Shown: positions 15,484-23,793 of the stretch, piece by piece | Layout: each line of letters starts with the position of its first letter | Numbering within the stretch: the stretch's first letter is position 1 | Source: Clostridia bacterium | Lineage (GTDB): Bacteria; Bacillota; Clostridia; Oscillospirales; Acutalibacteraceae | DNA: 56,528 bases | Direction: 5' to 3' | Assembly (NCBI GenBank): GCA_017625835.1 | Contig: JAGAKF010000047.1 | Location: 1-56,528, forward strand | The notes under the pieces: model-generated | Databases searched by the model: none | What the model saw: only the letters and a program-made list of their open reading frames with translations | What the model was told of the DNA's origin: nothing | Position numbers and translations under genes: made by a program

Positions 15484-16569
15484 ATGGCAGCAGGTTACCC
15501 GACTTCTTTAAAATATTTCAGACTCCGTCAGTCTCCGCTCCGCTTCAGGGAAGACGGAACTTTCAGGATTTTGCATCTTTCAGATATTCACGAAGTTTCG
15601 CCCGAAATGGACGACGATGAAAACCGCGATATTCCCGTTCACAAGTCGCTTGAAACCGTCAATGTAATCAAAGAATGTATCGAAAAAGCACAGCCCGATC
15701 TCGTTGTTTTCGGCGGCGATAACATCAGCGGTTACTGGGAAGAATATACCTACGATTACCTCCGCGAAACGATCGAAAAAATCGTTGCTCCGATCAAGGA
15801 AAAAAATATTCCGCTTGCCGTTGTTTTCGGAAATCACGATTCAGAAGGCGAGGAGGAAAGACCGTTCATCCGACGTGAGAATCATATCAATATCTACGCC
15901 GAGTACGAAAATTTCCGCGGTTGCTACAATGATGAAGATGTCACGGGTTGCGGAAATTACAGCCTGCCTATTATGAGCAGCGACGGCAAAAAGATTGCGT
16001 GGAACATCTGGTGCATGGACTCGAACGATTACATCCGCGACGAAAACCACCGTATGGTTCACGGCGCAGGCTACGGCATTGTCCACCCCGATCAGCTTGA
16101 ATGGTACGAGAAGAAGTCGGCAAAGCTTCGCGAAGAAAACGGCGGAAAACCCGTTCCGTCAATCCTTTTCCAGCATATTCCCGTGCATCAGGAATTCGAC
16201 CTTTTTGATTTCGTTGATGAAAAAATCGAAGGCGCTCCCGAAAAGTACGGCAAGTCGCTTGTTTTAAAGGAAGGTGCGATTTCGGAAGGTCTTGTGCGCG
16301 AAGCTCCCTGTCCGCCCGAAACGGAACGCTCGCAGTTTGAAAGCTGGAAGAAGATGGGGGACATCGTTGCGGCATTCTTCGGCCACGACCATGTGAACAC
16401 TTTTGTTGCCGAGGTTGAGGGAATAAAGCTTATTCAGACTCTCGGCGCAGGCTACCATACATACGGCAAGGAGCGAGGAGGCAGGCTCATCGTCCTTCAC
16501 GAAAATTCAACGGAATTTGACACGCAGACACTTGTTGTTGAAAGAATAACAGAAACAGATTTCAGCTAA
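15484..16569 (+). CDS. Calcineurin-like metallophosphoesterase
   Basis: A 361-residue cytoplasmic enzyme with all five metallophosphoesterase motifs: HLSDIHE, VFGGDNIS, FGNHDSEG, FQHIPVHQ and FFGHDHVN. It resembles the Dcr2/purple-acid-phosphatase-like branch that acts on phosphomonoesters or diesters; no substrate can be read from the sequence. There is no signal peptide. The ATG at 15484 lies 9 nt after AGGAG, whereas the ATG at 15475 directly abuts that site. It is a monocistronic gene with its own promoter and terminator. Confidence 0.88.
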   Translation: MAAGYPTSLKYFRLRQSPLRFREDGTFRILHLSDIHEVSPEMDDDENRDIPVHKSLETVNVIKECIEKAQPDLVVFGGDNISGYWEEYTYDYLRETIEKIVAPIKEKNIPLAVVFGNHDSEGEEERPFIRRENHINIYAEYENFRGCYNDEDVTGCGNYSLPIMSSDGKKIAWNIWCMDSNDYIRDENHRMVHGAGYGIVHPDQLEWYEKKSAKLREENGGKPVPSILFQHIPVHQEFDLFDFVDEKIEGAPEKYGKSLVLKEGAISEGLVREAPCPPETERSQFESWKKMGDIVAAFFGHDHVNTFVAEVEGIKLIQTLGAGYHTYGKERGGRLIVLHENSTEFDTQTLVVERITETDFS

Positions 16570-16573
16570 TAAA

Positions 16574-16604
16574 AAATCCGCAGAGGAATTTCCTCCGCGG
16601 ATTT
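16574..16604 (+). terminator. Terminator after the metallophosphoesterase gene (bidirectional)
   Basis: AAATCCGC(A)GAGGA / TCCTCCGCGGATTT stem with one bulged base and a nearby T-run (16610-16615). It lies between two facing stop codons and may serve the minus-strand oxidoreductase gene too. Confidence 0.75.
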
Positions 16605-16615
16605 ATCCTTTTTTA

Positions 16616-17644
16616 TCAGAAATTGTAGTTCGGCTTTACGATCTTGCCTGTTTCTGCAGATTCAACGATAGCGAGGCAGACCTCAACAGTCTTTGCACCT
16701 TCGATTGCGCTTGTTGCAACGGGCTTGTTGTTGAGAATTTCGTCAGCAAATACTTCGAATTCCTTAACAGCGTTGTGGTTGTTGACCTCAAGCTCGATGA
16801 TCTGCGGATCCTGAGTGTCACCGTTTTCGTCAGTTGTGAAGAGAATCATAGTCGGGGAAGTATTGTCGCAGATGATTGTTCCCTTTGTGCCGTAGATAAC
16901 TGTACGCATTGTATAGTCTCTCTTGCAGCCTGTTGAAACGAATACCTTACCTGCAAGGTTGTCATCAAATTTCATAATAGCGATTGTTGCGTCATCGTAG
17001 CTTACTGTCGGAAGAAGCTTGTGTGTACCGTAAGCGAAGACTTCAACGGGATCGCCTGCAAGCCAGCGGAGAAGGTCAACTGCGTGGCAGCCGCCGCCGA
17101 CAACACCGTGACGCTTCGGGTCAGCTCTCCAGTGAGCAGAGCCGTCTTTGTTTTCAACGATGTGCATATAGTCGTGAGCGTATTCTGACTCAACGAAATA
17201 AAGCTCGCCGATTGTGCCTGATTCAATAATTTCTTTTGCTTTTTCGAAAGCAGGAGTGAAACGGCAGATCTGGCCGACCATAAACTTGCAGCCTGATTCA
17301 TCGGCAGCCTTTACGATTTCTTCAATGTCCTCTCTCGTAAGTGCAAGAGGCTTCTCGCAAAGAACGTGCTTTCCTGCGCGGAGAAGATCACAGCAGACCT
17401 GCTTATGCTGCTGGTCGGGAATAGCAACAGTAACTACGTCGATATCAGGGTTGTTTACAATATCCATATAGTCTGTTACCCATTTTTCTTCAGGAATATT
17501 GTATCTTTCACCTGCGAAGCGGAGGTTATCCTCGTTACTGTCGCAGATTATAGCGATTTCTGCATCCTTGCAATTCATTGCTCCTTCAACGTGGCTCATA
17601 CCGAACATCATACCGATATTGGCAACCTGTAATTTCTTTTCCAT
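16616..17644 (-). CDS. Gfo/Idh/MocA-family NAD(P)-dependent oxidoreductase
   Basis: 342 residues. The N-terminal Rossmann domain starts NIGMMFGMSHVEG, which departs from the common GxGxxG. The catalytic-lysine motif LCEKPLAL comes around residues 95-102, and the C-terminal sugar-binding domain carries GGCHAVDLLRWLAGDP with the conserved His/Asp. Family members oxidise or reduce sugars, inositols or amino-sugar derivatives. No sugar operon surrounds it, so the substrate is unknown. The altered cofactor loop may change nucleotide choice. A GGAGATTC-type ribosome binding site precedes the ATG. Confidence 0.88.
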   Translation of the reverse strand: MEKKLQVANIGMMFGMSHVEGAMNCKDAEIAIICDSNEDNLRFAGERYNIPEEKWVTDYMDIVNNPDIDVVTVAIPDQQHKQVCCDLLRAGKHVLCEKPLALTREDIEEIVKAADESGCKFMVGQICRFTPAFEKAKEIIESGTIGELYFVESEYAHDYMHIVENKDGSAHWRADPKRHGVVGGGCHAVDLLRWLAGDPVEVFAYGTHKLLPTVSYDDATIAIMKFDDNLAGKVFVSTGCKRDYTMRTVIYGTKGTIICDNTSPTMILFTTDENGDTQDPQIIELEVNNHNAVKEFEVFADEILNNKPVATSAIEGAKTVEVCLAIVESAETGKIVKPNYNF

Positions 17645-17759
17645 AGCGAATCTCCTTTTAAAAAATTGAACAAAAGTATTCTACAATAATCCTCGGGAAT
17701 ATTCAATATCAAAAGCAAGAAAACATTGTCAAAAAAATGACAAAATTTATAATATTATC

Positions 17760-17788
17760 TTGAAATACGTTTTCCTTTATTATATAAT
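17760..17788 (+). promoter_or_regulatory. Promoter of the aconitase X operon
   Basis: -35 TTGAAA (17760-17765), 17-nt spacer, consensus -10 TATAAT (17783-17788), predicting a leader of about 58 nt. A second, less regular candidate (TTGTCA 17726-17731, TATAAT 17748-17753, 16-nt spacer) lies just upstream. Confidence 0.7.
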
Positions 17789-17852
17789 AAAAAAGATATA
17801 GGCAAGGTTAAACTTGCACTTGGTAATCAAATCAAGAGGAGGAAAACTCATT

Positions 17853-19166
17853 ATGAATGAAAACTTCACTTACAAAATGAAGCTTACAGACGACGAGGTT
17901 GCCATTCTTCACGGTTCAAAGGGTGAAACATTGGCAAAAGTTATGAAAACTCTCGTTCTCTACGGTGACGCTTTCGGCGCAGAAAAGTTTGTTTCTGTTG
18001 CAGGCAACAAAGGCCACCTTGTTACAAGCTTCGGCATTTCTGTTCTTAAGCCTGTTTTTGACATCACACAGGAGCTTATCGACGCAGGCCTCAAGGTTGA
18101 CGAGACTTTCTCTGTTGACCCCAGACCGATCGACTACACAAACGTAAAGTGCAACCCGCTCCAGAAGCTTATTTTCAATAAGATTCTCTACGGTATGCAG
18201 GATTCTTACGAAGCTCAGCTTAAAAAGCTCGGCATCAAGGACAGCAAGGCATTTACCTGTGCTTGTTACCTTGACGAAGTAGGCAACACTCCGAAGAAGG
18301 GCGACATCCTTTCATGGGCAGAAAGCTCAGCTGTTGTTTACGCTAACTCAGTTATCGGTGCAAGATGTAACCGTAACTCAGGTATCATTGAACTCTTCGG
18401 TTCAATCCTCGGTAAAGTTCCCGCTTTCGACCTCGTTACAGACGAAGGAAGAAAAGCAAAGTGGATCATCGAAGTTAAGACAACAAAGATCCCCGAAGCT
18501 CAGGTTCTCGGTTCAGCAATCGGTATGAAGGTTATGGAAGACGTTCCTTACGTCAAGGGTCTTGACAAGTGGATCGGCACAGAGCTCAACGATGCAACTA
18601 AGGCATACCTCAAGGACTTCGGCGCTGCAACAGCTTCAAACGGTGCTGTCGGTCTTTATCATATTGAAAATCTTACTCCCGAAGCAGTTGAAATGGGCGA
18701 AGATCTTATCGTTGAAAACGCAAAGACATACGTTATCGACGACGCAGAACTCGAAAGAGTATACAAGAACTATCCCGTTGTATGGAAGGATAAGAACGCA
18801 ACTCCGAAGCTTTGCTTCATCGGCTGTCCGCACCTTTCATACGAACAGCTCGGCGAATGGGCAGAAAGAATTGACGAAGAATGTAAGAAGCAGGGCAAGA
18901 AGACAGTTCAGATCCGTACTGTTGTTACATCTGCTCCCGACGTTCTCGAAAGATTCAAGAAGGAAAACAAGGCAGCTTACAACAAGTTCCTTCTCCGCGG
19001 CGTAAATCTTTCTTATATCTGTCCGCTTATGTATATGAACAATCCGCTTTGCGGCGGCGACAGCAGCAACGTTATCACTTGCTCCAACAAGCTCCGTACA
19101 TATACAACAGCTCGTTACTTCACAACTGAAGATATCACTAAGATCATTGTAAAGGGAGGTATCTGA
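17853..19166 (+). CDS. Aconitase X catalytic (large) subunit
   Basis: A 437-residue DUF521/AcnX catalytic subunit, a dehydratase of the aconitase superfamily. Conserved segments include SFGISVL, a cysteine in GARCNRNSG, IGCPHLSYEQL, and CPLMYM near the C-terminus, consistent with cysteine ligation of an iron or iron-sulfur centre. Known AcnX enzymes dehydrate cis-3-hydroxyproline (bacteria) or mevalonate 5-phosphate (archaea); neither pathway is visible nearby. GAGGAGG lies 10 nt before the ATG at 17853, favoured over a longer start at 17814. Codon use is strongly biased (mostly AAG for Lys), as in the tig and clpP genes here, suggesting high expression. Confidence 0.9.
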   Translation: MNENFTYKMKLTDDEVAILHGSKGETLAKVMKTLVLYGDAFGAEKFVSVAGNKGHLVTSFGISVLKPVFDITQELIDAGLKVDETFSVDPRPIDYTNVKCNPLQKLIFNKILYGMQDSYEAQLKKLGIKDSKAFTCACYLDEVGNTPKKGDILSWAESSAVVYANSVIGARCNRNSGIIELFGSILGKVPAFDLVTDEGRKAKWIIEVKTTKIPEAQVLGSAIGMKVMEDVPYVKGLDKWIGTELNDATKAYLKDFGAATASNGAVGLYHIENLTPEAVEMGEDLIVENAKTYVIDDAELERVYKNYPVVWKDKNATPKLCFIGCPHLSYEQLGEWAERIDEECKKQGKKTVQIRTVVTSAPDVLERFKKENKAAYNKFLLRGVNLSYICPLMYMNNPLCGGDSSNVITCSNKLRTYTTARYFTTEDITKIIVKGGI

Positions 19167-19168
19167 TT

Positions 19169-19633
19169 ATGAGTAAAACATTCAAAGGACGTCCTGTCGT
19201 AGCAGGTAAGATTGACAAGGGCGAAGCAGTAGTTTCCCACAACGGTGTCAACACTCTTGCAACTTTCCAGAAGACAGCTCTTCTTCACGATATTCCGCTT
19301 ATCGGTAAGGATTACGTTATCGGTTCTGACCAGAACAACCCCGATGTTTACGGCAAGAATCTTACAGGCAAGGTTCTTTGCCTCCCGCAGACAATCGGTT
19401 CAACAACAGGCGGTATGGTTATCTATACTGTTGCAGCTCTTAAGCTTGCACCGAGCGCAATGCTTTTCTCACAGCCGATCGACTCTCTCGCTGCTGCAGG
19501 TGTTATCCTTGCAGACGTATGGACAGACAACTCAATCGTTGCTGTTGACAGCCTCGGCGAAGATTTCCTTAAAGCAGTTAAGGATGGCGACAAGATTACC
19601 GTTAAGGAAGACGGTACAGTTATCGTTGATTAA
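19169..19633 (+). CDS. Aconitase X swivel-domain (small) subunit
   Basis: 154 residues, the DUF126 beta-alpha-beta swivel domain that completes the AcnX active site. In some bacteria it is fused to the large subunit. Conserved features are the start KGRPVVAGKIDKGEAVVS, the GKVLCLPQTIGSTTGG active-site loop with the Ser/Thr cluster, and QPIDSLAAAGVILADVW. It begins 2 nt after the large-subunit stop, so both are made together. A terminator follows, making a two-gene unit and giving no pathway partner. Confidence 0.92.
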   Translation: MSKTFKGRPVVAGKIDKGEAVVSHNGVNTLATFQKTALLHDIPLIGKDYVIGSDQNNPDVYGKNLTGKVLCLPQTIGSTTGGMVIYTVAALKLAPSAMLFSQPIDSLAAAGVILADVWTDNSIVAVDSLGEDFLKAVKDGDKITVKEDGTVIVD

Positions 19634-19644
19634 TTTTTAATAAA

Positions 19645-19679
19645 AGGGGCTGTTTCAAAAAAACAGCCTCTTGCTTTTT
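19645..19679 (+). terminator. Terminator after the aconitase X operon
   Basis: AGGGGCTGTTT / AAACAGCCTCT stem (one G-T pair) followed by TTGCTTTTT. It separates acnX from rnhB. Confidence 0.8.
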
Positions 19680-19690
19680 CAGGTGACAGA

Positions 19691-20323
19691 ATGAAAAAAG
19701 AAGTTGTAAAAGAACCCGTTGATTGGTTCAGATATGAAAACGAAGCTAAAGCAGAAGGCTTTAACATAGTCTGCGGAATTGATGAAGCAGGCAGGGGACC
19801 GCTTGCAGGTCCCGTGTGCGCAGCCGCAGTAATTCTTCCCGAAGGCTGCATTATCGAGGGAGTAAACGACTCCAAAAAATTAACAGAGAAAAAACGCGAG
19901 GATCTTTTCGATGTTATCAAAGAAAAGGCCCTTGCTTACAGTATAGCAGTTGCTGACGAAAAGGAGATTGACGAAATCAACATCCTGCAGGCAACGTATC
20001 TTGCAATGCGCCGTGCGTTTGACGGGCTGGATATAAAGCCGGATATGGCTCTCGTTGACGGAAACCGTGATCCCGGTCTCGGCGTTGCAACCCGTACCAT
20101 TGTCAAAGGTGACGCGAATTCGATGTCGATTGCCGCCGCATCAATTCTTGCAAAGGTCACAAGGGACAGATTTATGCTTGAAATGGACGAAAAATATCCC
20201 GAATATCAGTTCGCAAAGCATAAGGGCTACGGCACGAAGCTCCATTACGAAATGCTGACAGAATACGGAGCTTCCGAAATCCACAGAAAAACCTTCCTCA
20301 AGAGCTTTTATGAAGGTAAATAA
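19691..20323 (+). CDS. rnhB: Ribonuclease HII
   Basis: Cuts the RNA strand of RNA-DNA hybrids and removes misincorporated ribonucleotides. The 210 residues carry the family signature GIDEAGRGPLAGPV (catalytic D31 and E32), NDSKKLTEKKRE, ALVDGNRD (third acidic residue) and SIAAASILAKVTRD (fourth), plus the C-terminal HKGYGTKLHYE motif. AGGTGA precedes the ATG. It overlaps yraN by 14 nt, a common rnhB-yraN pairing. Confidence 0.96.
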   Translation: MKKEVVKEPVDWFRYENEAKAEGFNIVCGIDEAGRGPLAGPVCAAAVILPEGCIIEGVNDSKKLTEKKREDLFDVIKEKALAYSIAVADEKEIDEINILQATYLAMRRAFDGLDIKPDMALVDGNRDPGLGVATRTIVKGDANSMSIAAASILAKVTRDRFMLEMDEKYPEYQFAKHKGYGTKLHYEMLTEYGASEIHRKTFLKSFYEGK

Positions 20324-20669
20324 AGAGGGCGTACTCGGTGAACTTTTTGCGGCAAGACATATGAGGGACAACGGGTATATGCTTGTTATGTCGAATTACC
20401 GTTGCCGTTTCGGTGAGATTGATATCGTCGGCAAGAAGGACGGATATATCTGCTTCGTCGAAGTCAAAACAAGAAGCGAAAATGCAATCTACGAACCGAA
20501 GGAAGCCGTTCACGCGGAGAAGCAGGCGAATATTATCGCCGCCGCCAAGGCATTCAGAACGGTTTACCCCTATACGGAGCAGGTCAGGTTTGACATATGC
20601 GAAGTTTTTATCAACGATAAAACTGAACCCGTAAAAATCAATTATATCGAAAACGCTTTCAACGGTTGA
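20310..20669 (+). CDS. yraN: YraN/UPF0102-family endonuclease-like protein
   Basis: 119 residues with the Holliday-junction-resolvase-like nuclease fold. The core motif is GEIDIVGKKDGYICFVEVKTR (E...D...ExK), preceded by GELFAARHMRDNGY. The biological role is not settled in this family; placement behind rnhB suggests nucleic-acid maintenance. It overlaps rnhB by 14 nt. The thrC promoter -35 region begins at its last sense codon and runs through its stop codon. Confidence 0.93.
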   Translation: MKVNKEGVLGELFAARHMRDNGYMLVMSNYRCRFGEIDIVGKKDGYICFVEVKTRSENAIYEPKEAVHAEKQANIIAAAKAFRTVYPYTEQVRFDICEVFINDKTEPVKINYIENAFNG

Positions 20670-20694
20670 GTATCTTGACAAGTTGTGATATAAT
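20666..20694 (+). promoter_or_regulatory. Promoter of thrC
   Basis: -35 TTGAGT (20666-20671), 17-nt spacer, extended -10 TGATATAAT (20686-20694). It overlaps the yraN stop codon. A TTGACA at 20675 is too close to any -10 to be used. Confidence 0.6.
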
Positions 20695-20734
20695 GTTTCG
20701 GATAAAAACAAATAACATTCAGAGGAGAATGAAT

Positions 20735-22225
20735 ATGTTATATACAAGCACTCGTGACAAGAGTATAAAAGTCAGCTCATCAGAGGCGATTGCTCACGGT
20801 ATTTCTGCCGAGGGCGGTCTTTTCGTGCCGGAATCAATTCCGCAGATCACAATGGACGATATCGTTCGCCTTTCAAAGCTTGACTACATAGGCAGAGCAA
20901 AGGAAATCCTTTCCCTCTACCTCACAGATTTTACGGCAGAGGAAATCGACGCTTGCGTAAGAGGTGCTTACGAAGAAGGCTTCTCAAGCGAAAAGGTTGC
21001 CCCGCTTCATACACTTACAAAGGGTACGGAAATTCTTGAACTCTGGAAAGGCCCGACTTGCGCATTCAAGGACATGGCTCTCCAACTTCTTCCGCATCTT
21101 CTTACAGTTGCTTCTTCAAAGTCAACTCCCGATAAGGAAATCGTAATCCTTGTTGCAACATCAGGCGACACAGGTAAGGCTGCGCTTGAAGGCTTCAAGG
21201 ACGTTAAGAATACAAGAATCCTTGTTTTCTATCCCAACGACGGTGTAAGCCCGATGCAGAAATTGCAGATGACAACTCAGGAAGGTTCAAACGTCGGCGT
21301 TTGCGCAATCGAGGGTAACTTCGACGATGCACAGTCAGGCGTTAAGAAGATCTTCACAGACAAGGCTGTTGCAGCAAAGCTTGAGGAAAAGGGAATGATG
21401 TTCTCTTCAGCAAACTCAATCAACTGGGGTCGTCTTGTTCCGCAGATTGTTTATTATGTATCTGCTTACTGCGATATGCTCGAAAAGGGCGCAATCAACG
21501 CAGGCGACGAAATCAACGTTGTTGTTCCGACGGGTAACTTCGGCAACATCCTTGCTGCTTACTATGCAAAGGAAATGGGCGTTCCCGTTAAGAAGCTTAT
21601 CTGCGCTTCAAACGCAAACAACGTTCTTACAGATTTCCTCAAGACAGGTAATTACAATCGCGTGAGAGATTTCTACACAACAATTTCTCCGTCAATGGAT
21701 ATCCTCATTTCATCAAACCTTGAAAGACTTCTTTTCCTTCTTTCAGATATGGATGACGCTCTTGTACGCGAGTGGATGGGTTCACTTTCAAAGGACGGAT
21801 CTTACAGAGTAAACGACGAAGTTTTTGCAAAGCTTACAACTCTCTTTGACGCAGGCTGCTGCGACGACGAAGGCACAAAGGCTTGCATCGCAAAAACATT
21901 CAGCGAAAACGCATATCTCTGCGATACGCATACAGCTGTTGCTGTTTCGGTTTATGATGATTATAAGGCAGTTACAGGCGACGAAACACCGACAGTTATC
22001 GCTTCAACTGCAAACCCGTTCAAGTTCGGCAAGGCTGTTCTCGATGCAGTTCGCCCGGGTATGAGCGACGGTATGGACGAGTTCGATATGGTTCTCGGCC
22101 TCAAGGTTGAGACGGGCGAGGATTGCCCGCCGCAGCTTGCAAACCTTAAGGGTAAAACACCGAGATTCACAGGTTGTTGCAAGAAGGAAGACATGGAACA
22201 GGTTGTTTTCGATATGCTTAAATAA
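20735..22225 (+). CDS. thrC: Threonine synthase
   Basis: PLP enzyme that turns O-phosphohomoserine into L-threonine. It has 496 residues with the typical start MLYTSTRDKS, PLP lysine K112 in TCAFKDMALQ, the phosphate-binding VATSGDTGKAAL segment, NSINWGRLVPQIVYY, and PTGNFGNILAAYYAKEMG. AGAGGAG lies 7 nt before the ATG at 20735; the upstream extension from 20666 and the ATG at 20729 have poor spacing. No homoserine kinase or homoserine dehydrogenase lies beside it. Confidence 0.96.
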   Translation: MLYTSTRDKSIKVSSSEAIAHGISAEGGLFVPESIPQITMDDIVRLSKLDYIGRAKEILSLYLTDFTAEEIDACVRGAYEEGFSSEKVAPLHTLTKGTEILELWKGPTCAFKDMALQLLPHLLTVASSKSTPDKEIVILVATSGDTGKAALEGFKDVKNTRILVFYPNDGVSPMQKLQMTTQEGSNVGVCAIEGNFDDAQSGVKKIFTDKAVAAKLEEKGMMFSSANSINWGRLVPQIVYYVSAYCDMLEKGAINAGDEINVVVPTGNFGNILAAYYAKEMGVPVKKLICASNANNVLTDFLKTGNYNRVRDFYTTISPSMDILISSNLERLLFLLSDMDDALVREWMGSLSKDGSYRVNDEVFAKLTTLFDAGCCDDEGTKACIAKTFSENAYLCDTHTAVAVSVYDDYKAVTGDETPTVIASTANPFKFGKAVLDAVRPGMSDGMDEFDMVLGLKVETGEDCPPQLANLKGKTPRFTGCCKKEDMEQVVFDMLK

Positions 22226-22249
22226 AGCTTTGTCGGAGGAATGGAAATT

Positions 22250-23476
22250 TTGGAAAAAATAAAATTTTTTATTTTAAAAATTTATAATTTTCTTATTCTA
22301 TCCAAGAGAAAACTTTCCGTTTTTTTACAGGAGAGTTTATTATATCTGTTGCCTGTCAAGAAAAACAGAATAGTTTTTTCCAGCTTTTGCGGAGAAAATT
22401 ATTCTTGTAATCCACGTGCAATTTTTGAATATTTATATTCCAACTATGGGGAAAAATTTGAATATGTCTGGCTGTTTGATTACAAAAAGAACCCGATAAT
22501 ACCTGATGATTTGAAACAGAAAGCCAAGTGTGTGCAGTTTAATTCTTTTAAAAGCTCATACTACAAGGCTACATCAGGAGTCTGGTGTTTTAATCACAGA
22601 AATACCAAATATTTCAAGAAAAAAAAGAATCAGCTGTATATTCAGACATGGCATGGAGATATCGGTTTTAAAGCTATTGACAAGAAGCTTTATAATATCG
22701 GCCGTCTCAGCGAAGAATATGCCCGGAAGTGCCGTGTTGATTCGGGTATGACCGACATTCTTTTATCCGGCAGTGATTGGGGATATAAGAACTTAAGGGA
22801 AGCTTTTTTCTACGAGAATGGTGAAATTGCAAAATACGGATGTCCGCGGAACGATGTTCTTATCAATCGCTCAAAAGACTATTTGTATGAAGAAATACGA
22901 AATAAATATAATCTGTCACCAACCTGTAAAATATGTCTGTTTGCACCGACTTTCAGAAAAACATTTGATGTTGCAGATTCTTTTGTAACCAACGAAGAAA
23001 AGAGAGGAGCAGTTATCAAGGCGCTGGAATCGCGGTTTGGCGGCAAGTGGGTATTGATGGTTAAATATCATCCTGCCAGCATTGCAAAAAACAGCGGGTA
23101 TGTTCTTGCTGATGGAGAAAATCTGATTGATGTCAGCAGACACGGGGATGTAGCAGAGTTGCTGGTGGCGTCAGATGCTATGATTTCAGACTATTCTTCA
23201 ATTTCTTTTGATTATGCGTTAACCAAAAAGCCATGTTGGCTTTATTTCGAAGATTTTGAACAGTATGCAAAGAATGACCGTGAGATAGCCATTGATGTTG
23301 ACCAGATTCTCTTTGAAAAATGCTTCAGTACCGAAAGCCTGATTAAAGCTGTTACGGAGCATAGCGATGAAAAGTATCAGGAAAACATTGATAAGATGCT
23401 TTTGTCTTTTGGTTCATATGAAAAAGGTTTTTCTTGTGAAAAGACAGCAGAAAGAATAATTTCTTTTATCCAATAA
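22250..23476 (+). CDS. CDP-glycerol glycerophosphotransferase family protein
   Basis: A 408-residue membrane-associated transferase of the TagB/TagF type, which adds glycerol- or ribitol-phosphate to teichoic acids or related glycopolymers. The landmarks are QTWHGDIGFK (family motif TWHGT), APTFR, VKYHPA, and SDAMISDYSSISFDYAL near the C-terminus. The first ~35 residues are basic and hydrophobic, fitting membrane attachment. TTG at 22250 lies about 10 nt after GGAGG, while the ATG at 22241 abuts it, so TTG is preferred. The gene is markedly AT-richer than thrC and its other neighbours, suggesting horizontal origin. Confidence 0.88.
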   Translation: MEKIKFFILKIYNFLILSKRKLSVFLQESLLYLLPVKKNRIVFSSFCGENYSCNPRAIFEYLYSNYGEKFEYVWLFDYKKNPIIPDDLKQKAKCVQFNSFKSSYYKATSGVWCFNHRNTKYFKKKKNQLYIQTWHGDIGFKAIDKKLYNIGRLSEEYARKCRVDSGMTDILLSGSDWGYKNLREAFFYENGEIAKYGCPRNDVLINRSKDYLYEEIRNKYNLSPTCKICLFAPTFRKTFDVADSFVTNEEKRGAVIKALESRFGGKWVLMVKYHPASIAKNSGYVLADGENLIDVSRHGDVAELLVASDAMISDYSSISFDYALTKKPCWLYFEDFEQYAKNDREIAIDVDQILFEKCFSTESLIKAVTEHSDEKYQENIDKMLLSFGSYEKGFSCEKTAERIISFIQ

Positions 23477-23512
23477 AAACAAGGGCGTACTTTTAACAGT
23501 ACGCCCTGTTTT
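23477..23512. terminator. Bidirectional terminator between the CDP-glycerol transferase and DUF1540 genes
   Basis: 10-bp stem AGGGCGTACT (23482-23491) / AGTACGCCCT (23498-23507), with A-rich left and T-rich right flanks, placed between facing stop codons. Confidence 0.85.
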
Positions 23513-23529
23513 GAAATTCTGAAAGAATG

Positions 23530-23697
23530 TTATTTGCTCACGTTGTTGCCCGGTTCAAATGTTGCGCAGATTGTTTCTGCACAGGTGCATGCGCTTGACG
23601 GGCCGACTTCGATATGACCTGCAACGCACTTGCAGCCGTCTTCGTTGTAAACGCAGTTGTGAGCATTACACTTGATTTCTTTGATTTCCTTTTTCAT
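23530..23697 (-). CDS. DUF1540 cysteine-rich small protein
   Basis: A 55-residue protein. It starts MKKEIKEIKCNAHNCVYN and has seven cysteines, in patterns CNAHNC, GCKC, ACTC and ETIC, matching the DUF1540 family of small Clostridia proteins of unknown function. The cysteine pattern suggests metal binding or disulfides (inference). GGGAGTG lies upstream of the ATG at 23697. It ends at the bidirectional terminator, so it is a single-gene unit. Confidence 0.85.
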   Translation of the reverse strand: MKKEIKEIKCNAHNCVYNEDGCKCVAGHIEVGPSSACTCAETICATFEPGNNVSK

Positions 23698-23793
23698 TGT
23701 CAGTTCACTCCCTGAAATTTTTTGAGTGACAAACTGTCACGTTTTTATTATTCTTTTTATTTTTTTGAATATACTGAAAAGAGGTGAAGAACT

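Noticed and set aside
17853-19166. Ordinary aconitase or 3-isopropylmalate dehydratase
   Set aside because: The sequence has DUF521/DUF126 features and lacks the classic aconitase cysteine motif layout; no citrate or leucine genes are adjacent.
20641-20734. T-box or threonine attenuator before thrC
   Set aside because: Only about 35 nt lie between the promoter and the start codon; there is no T-box sequence, no leader peptide and no terminator.
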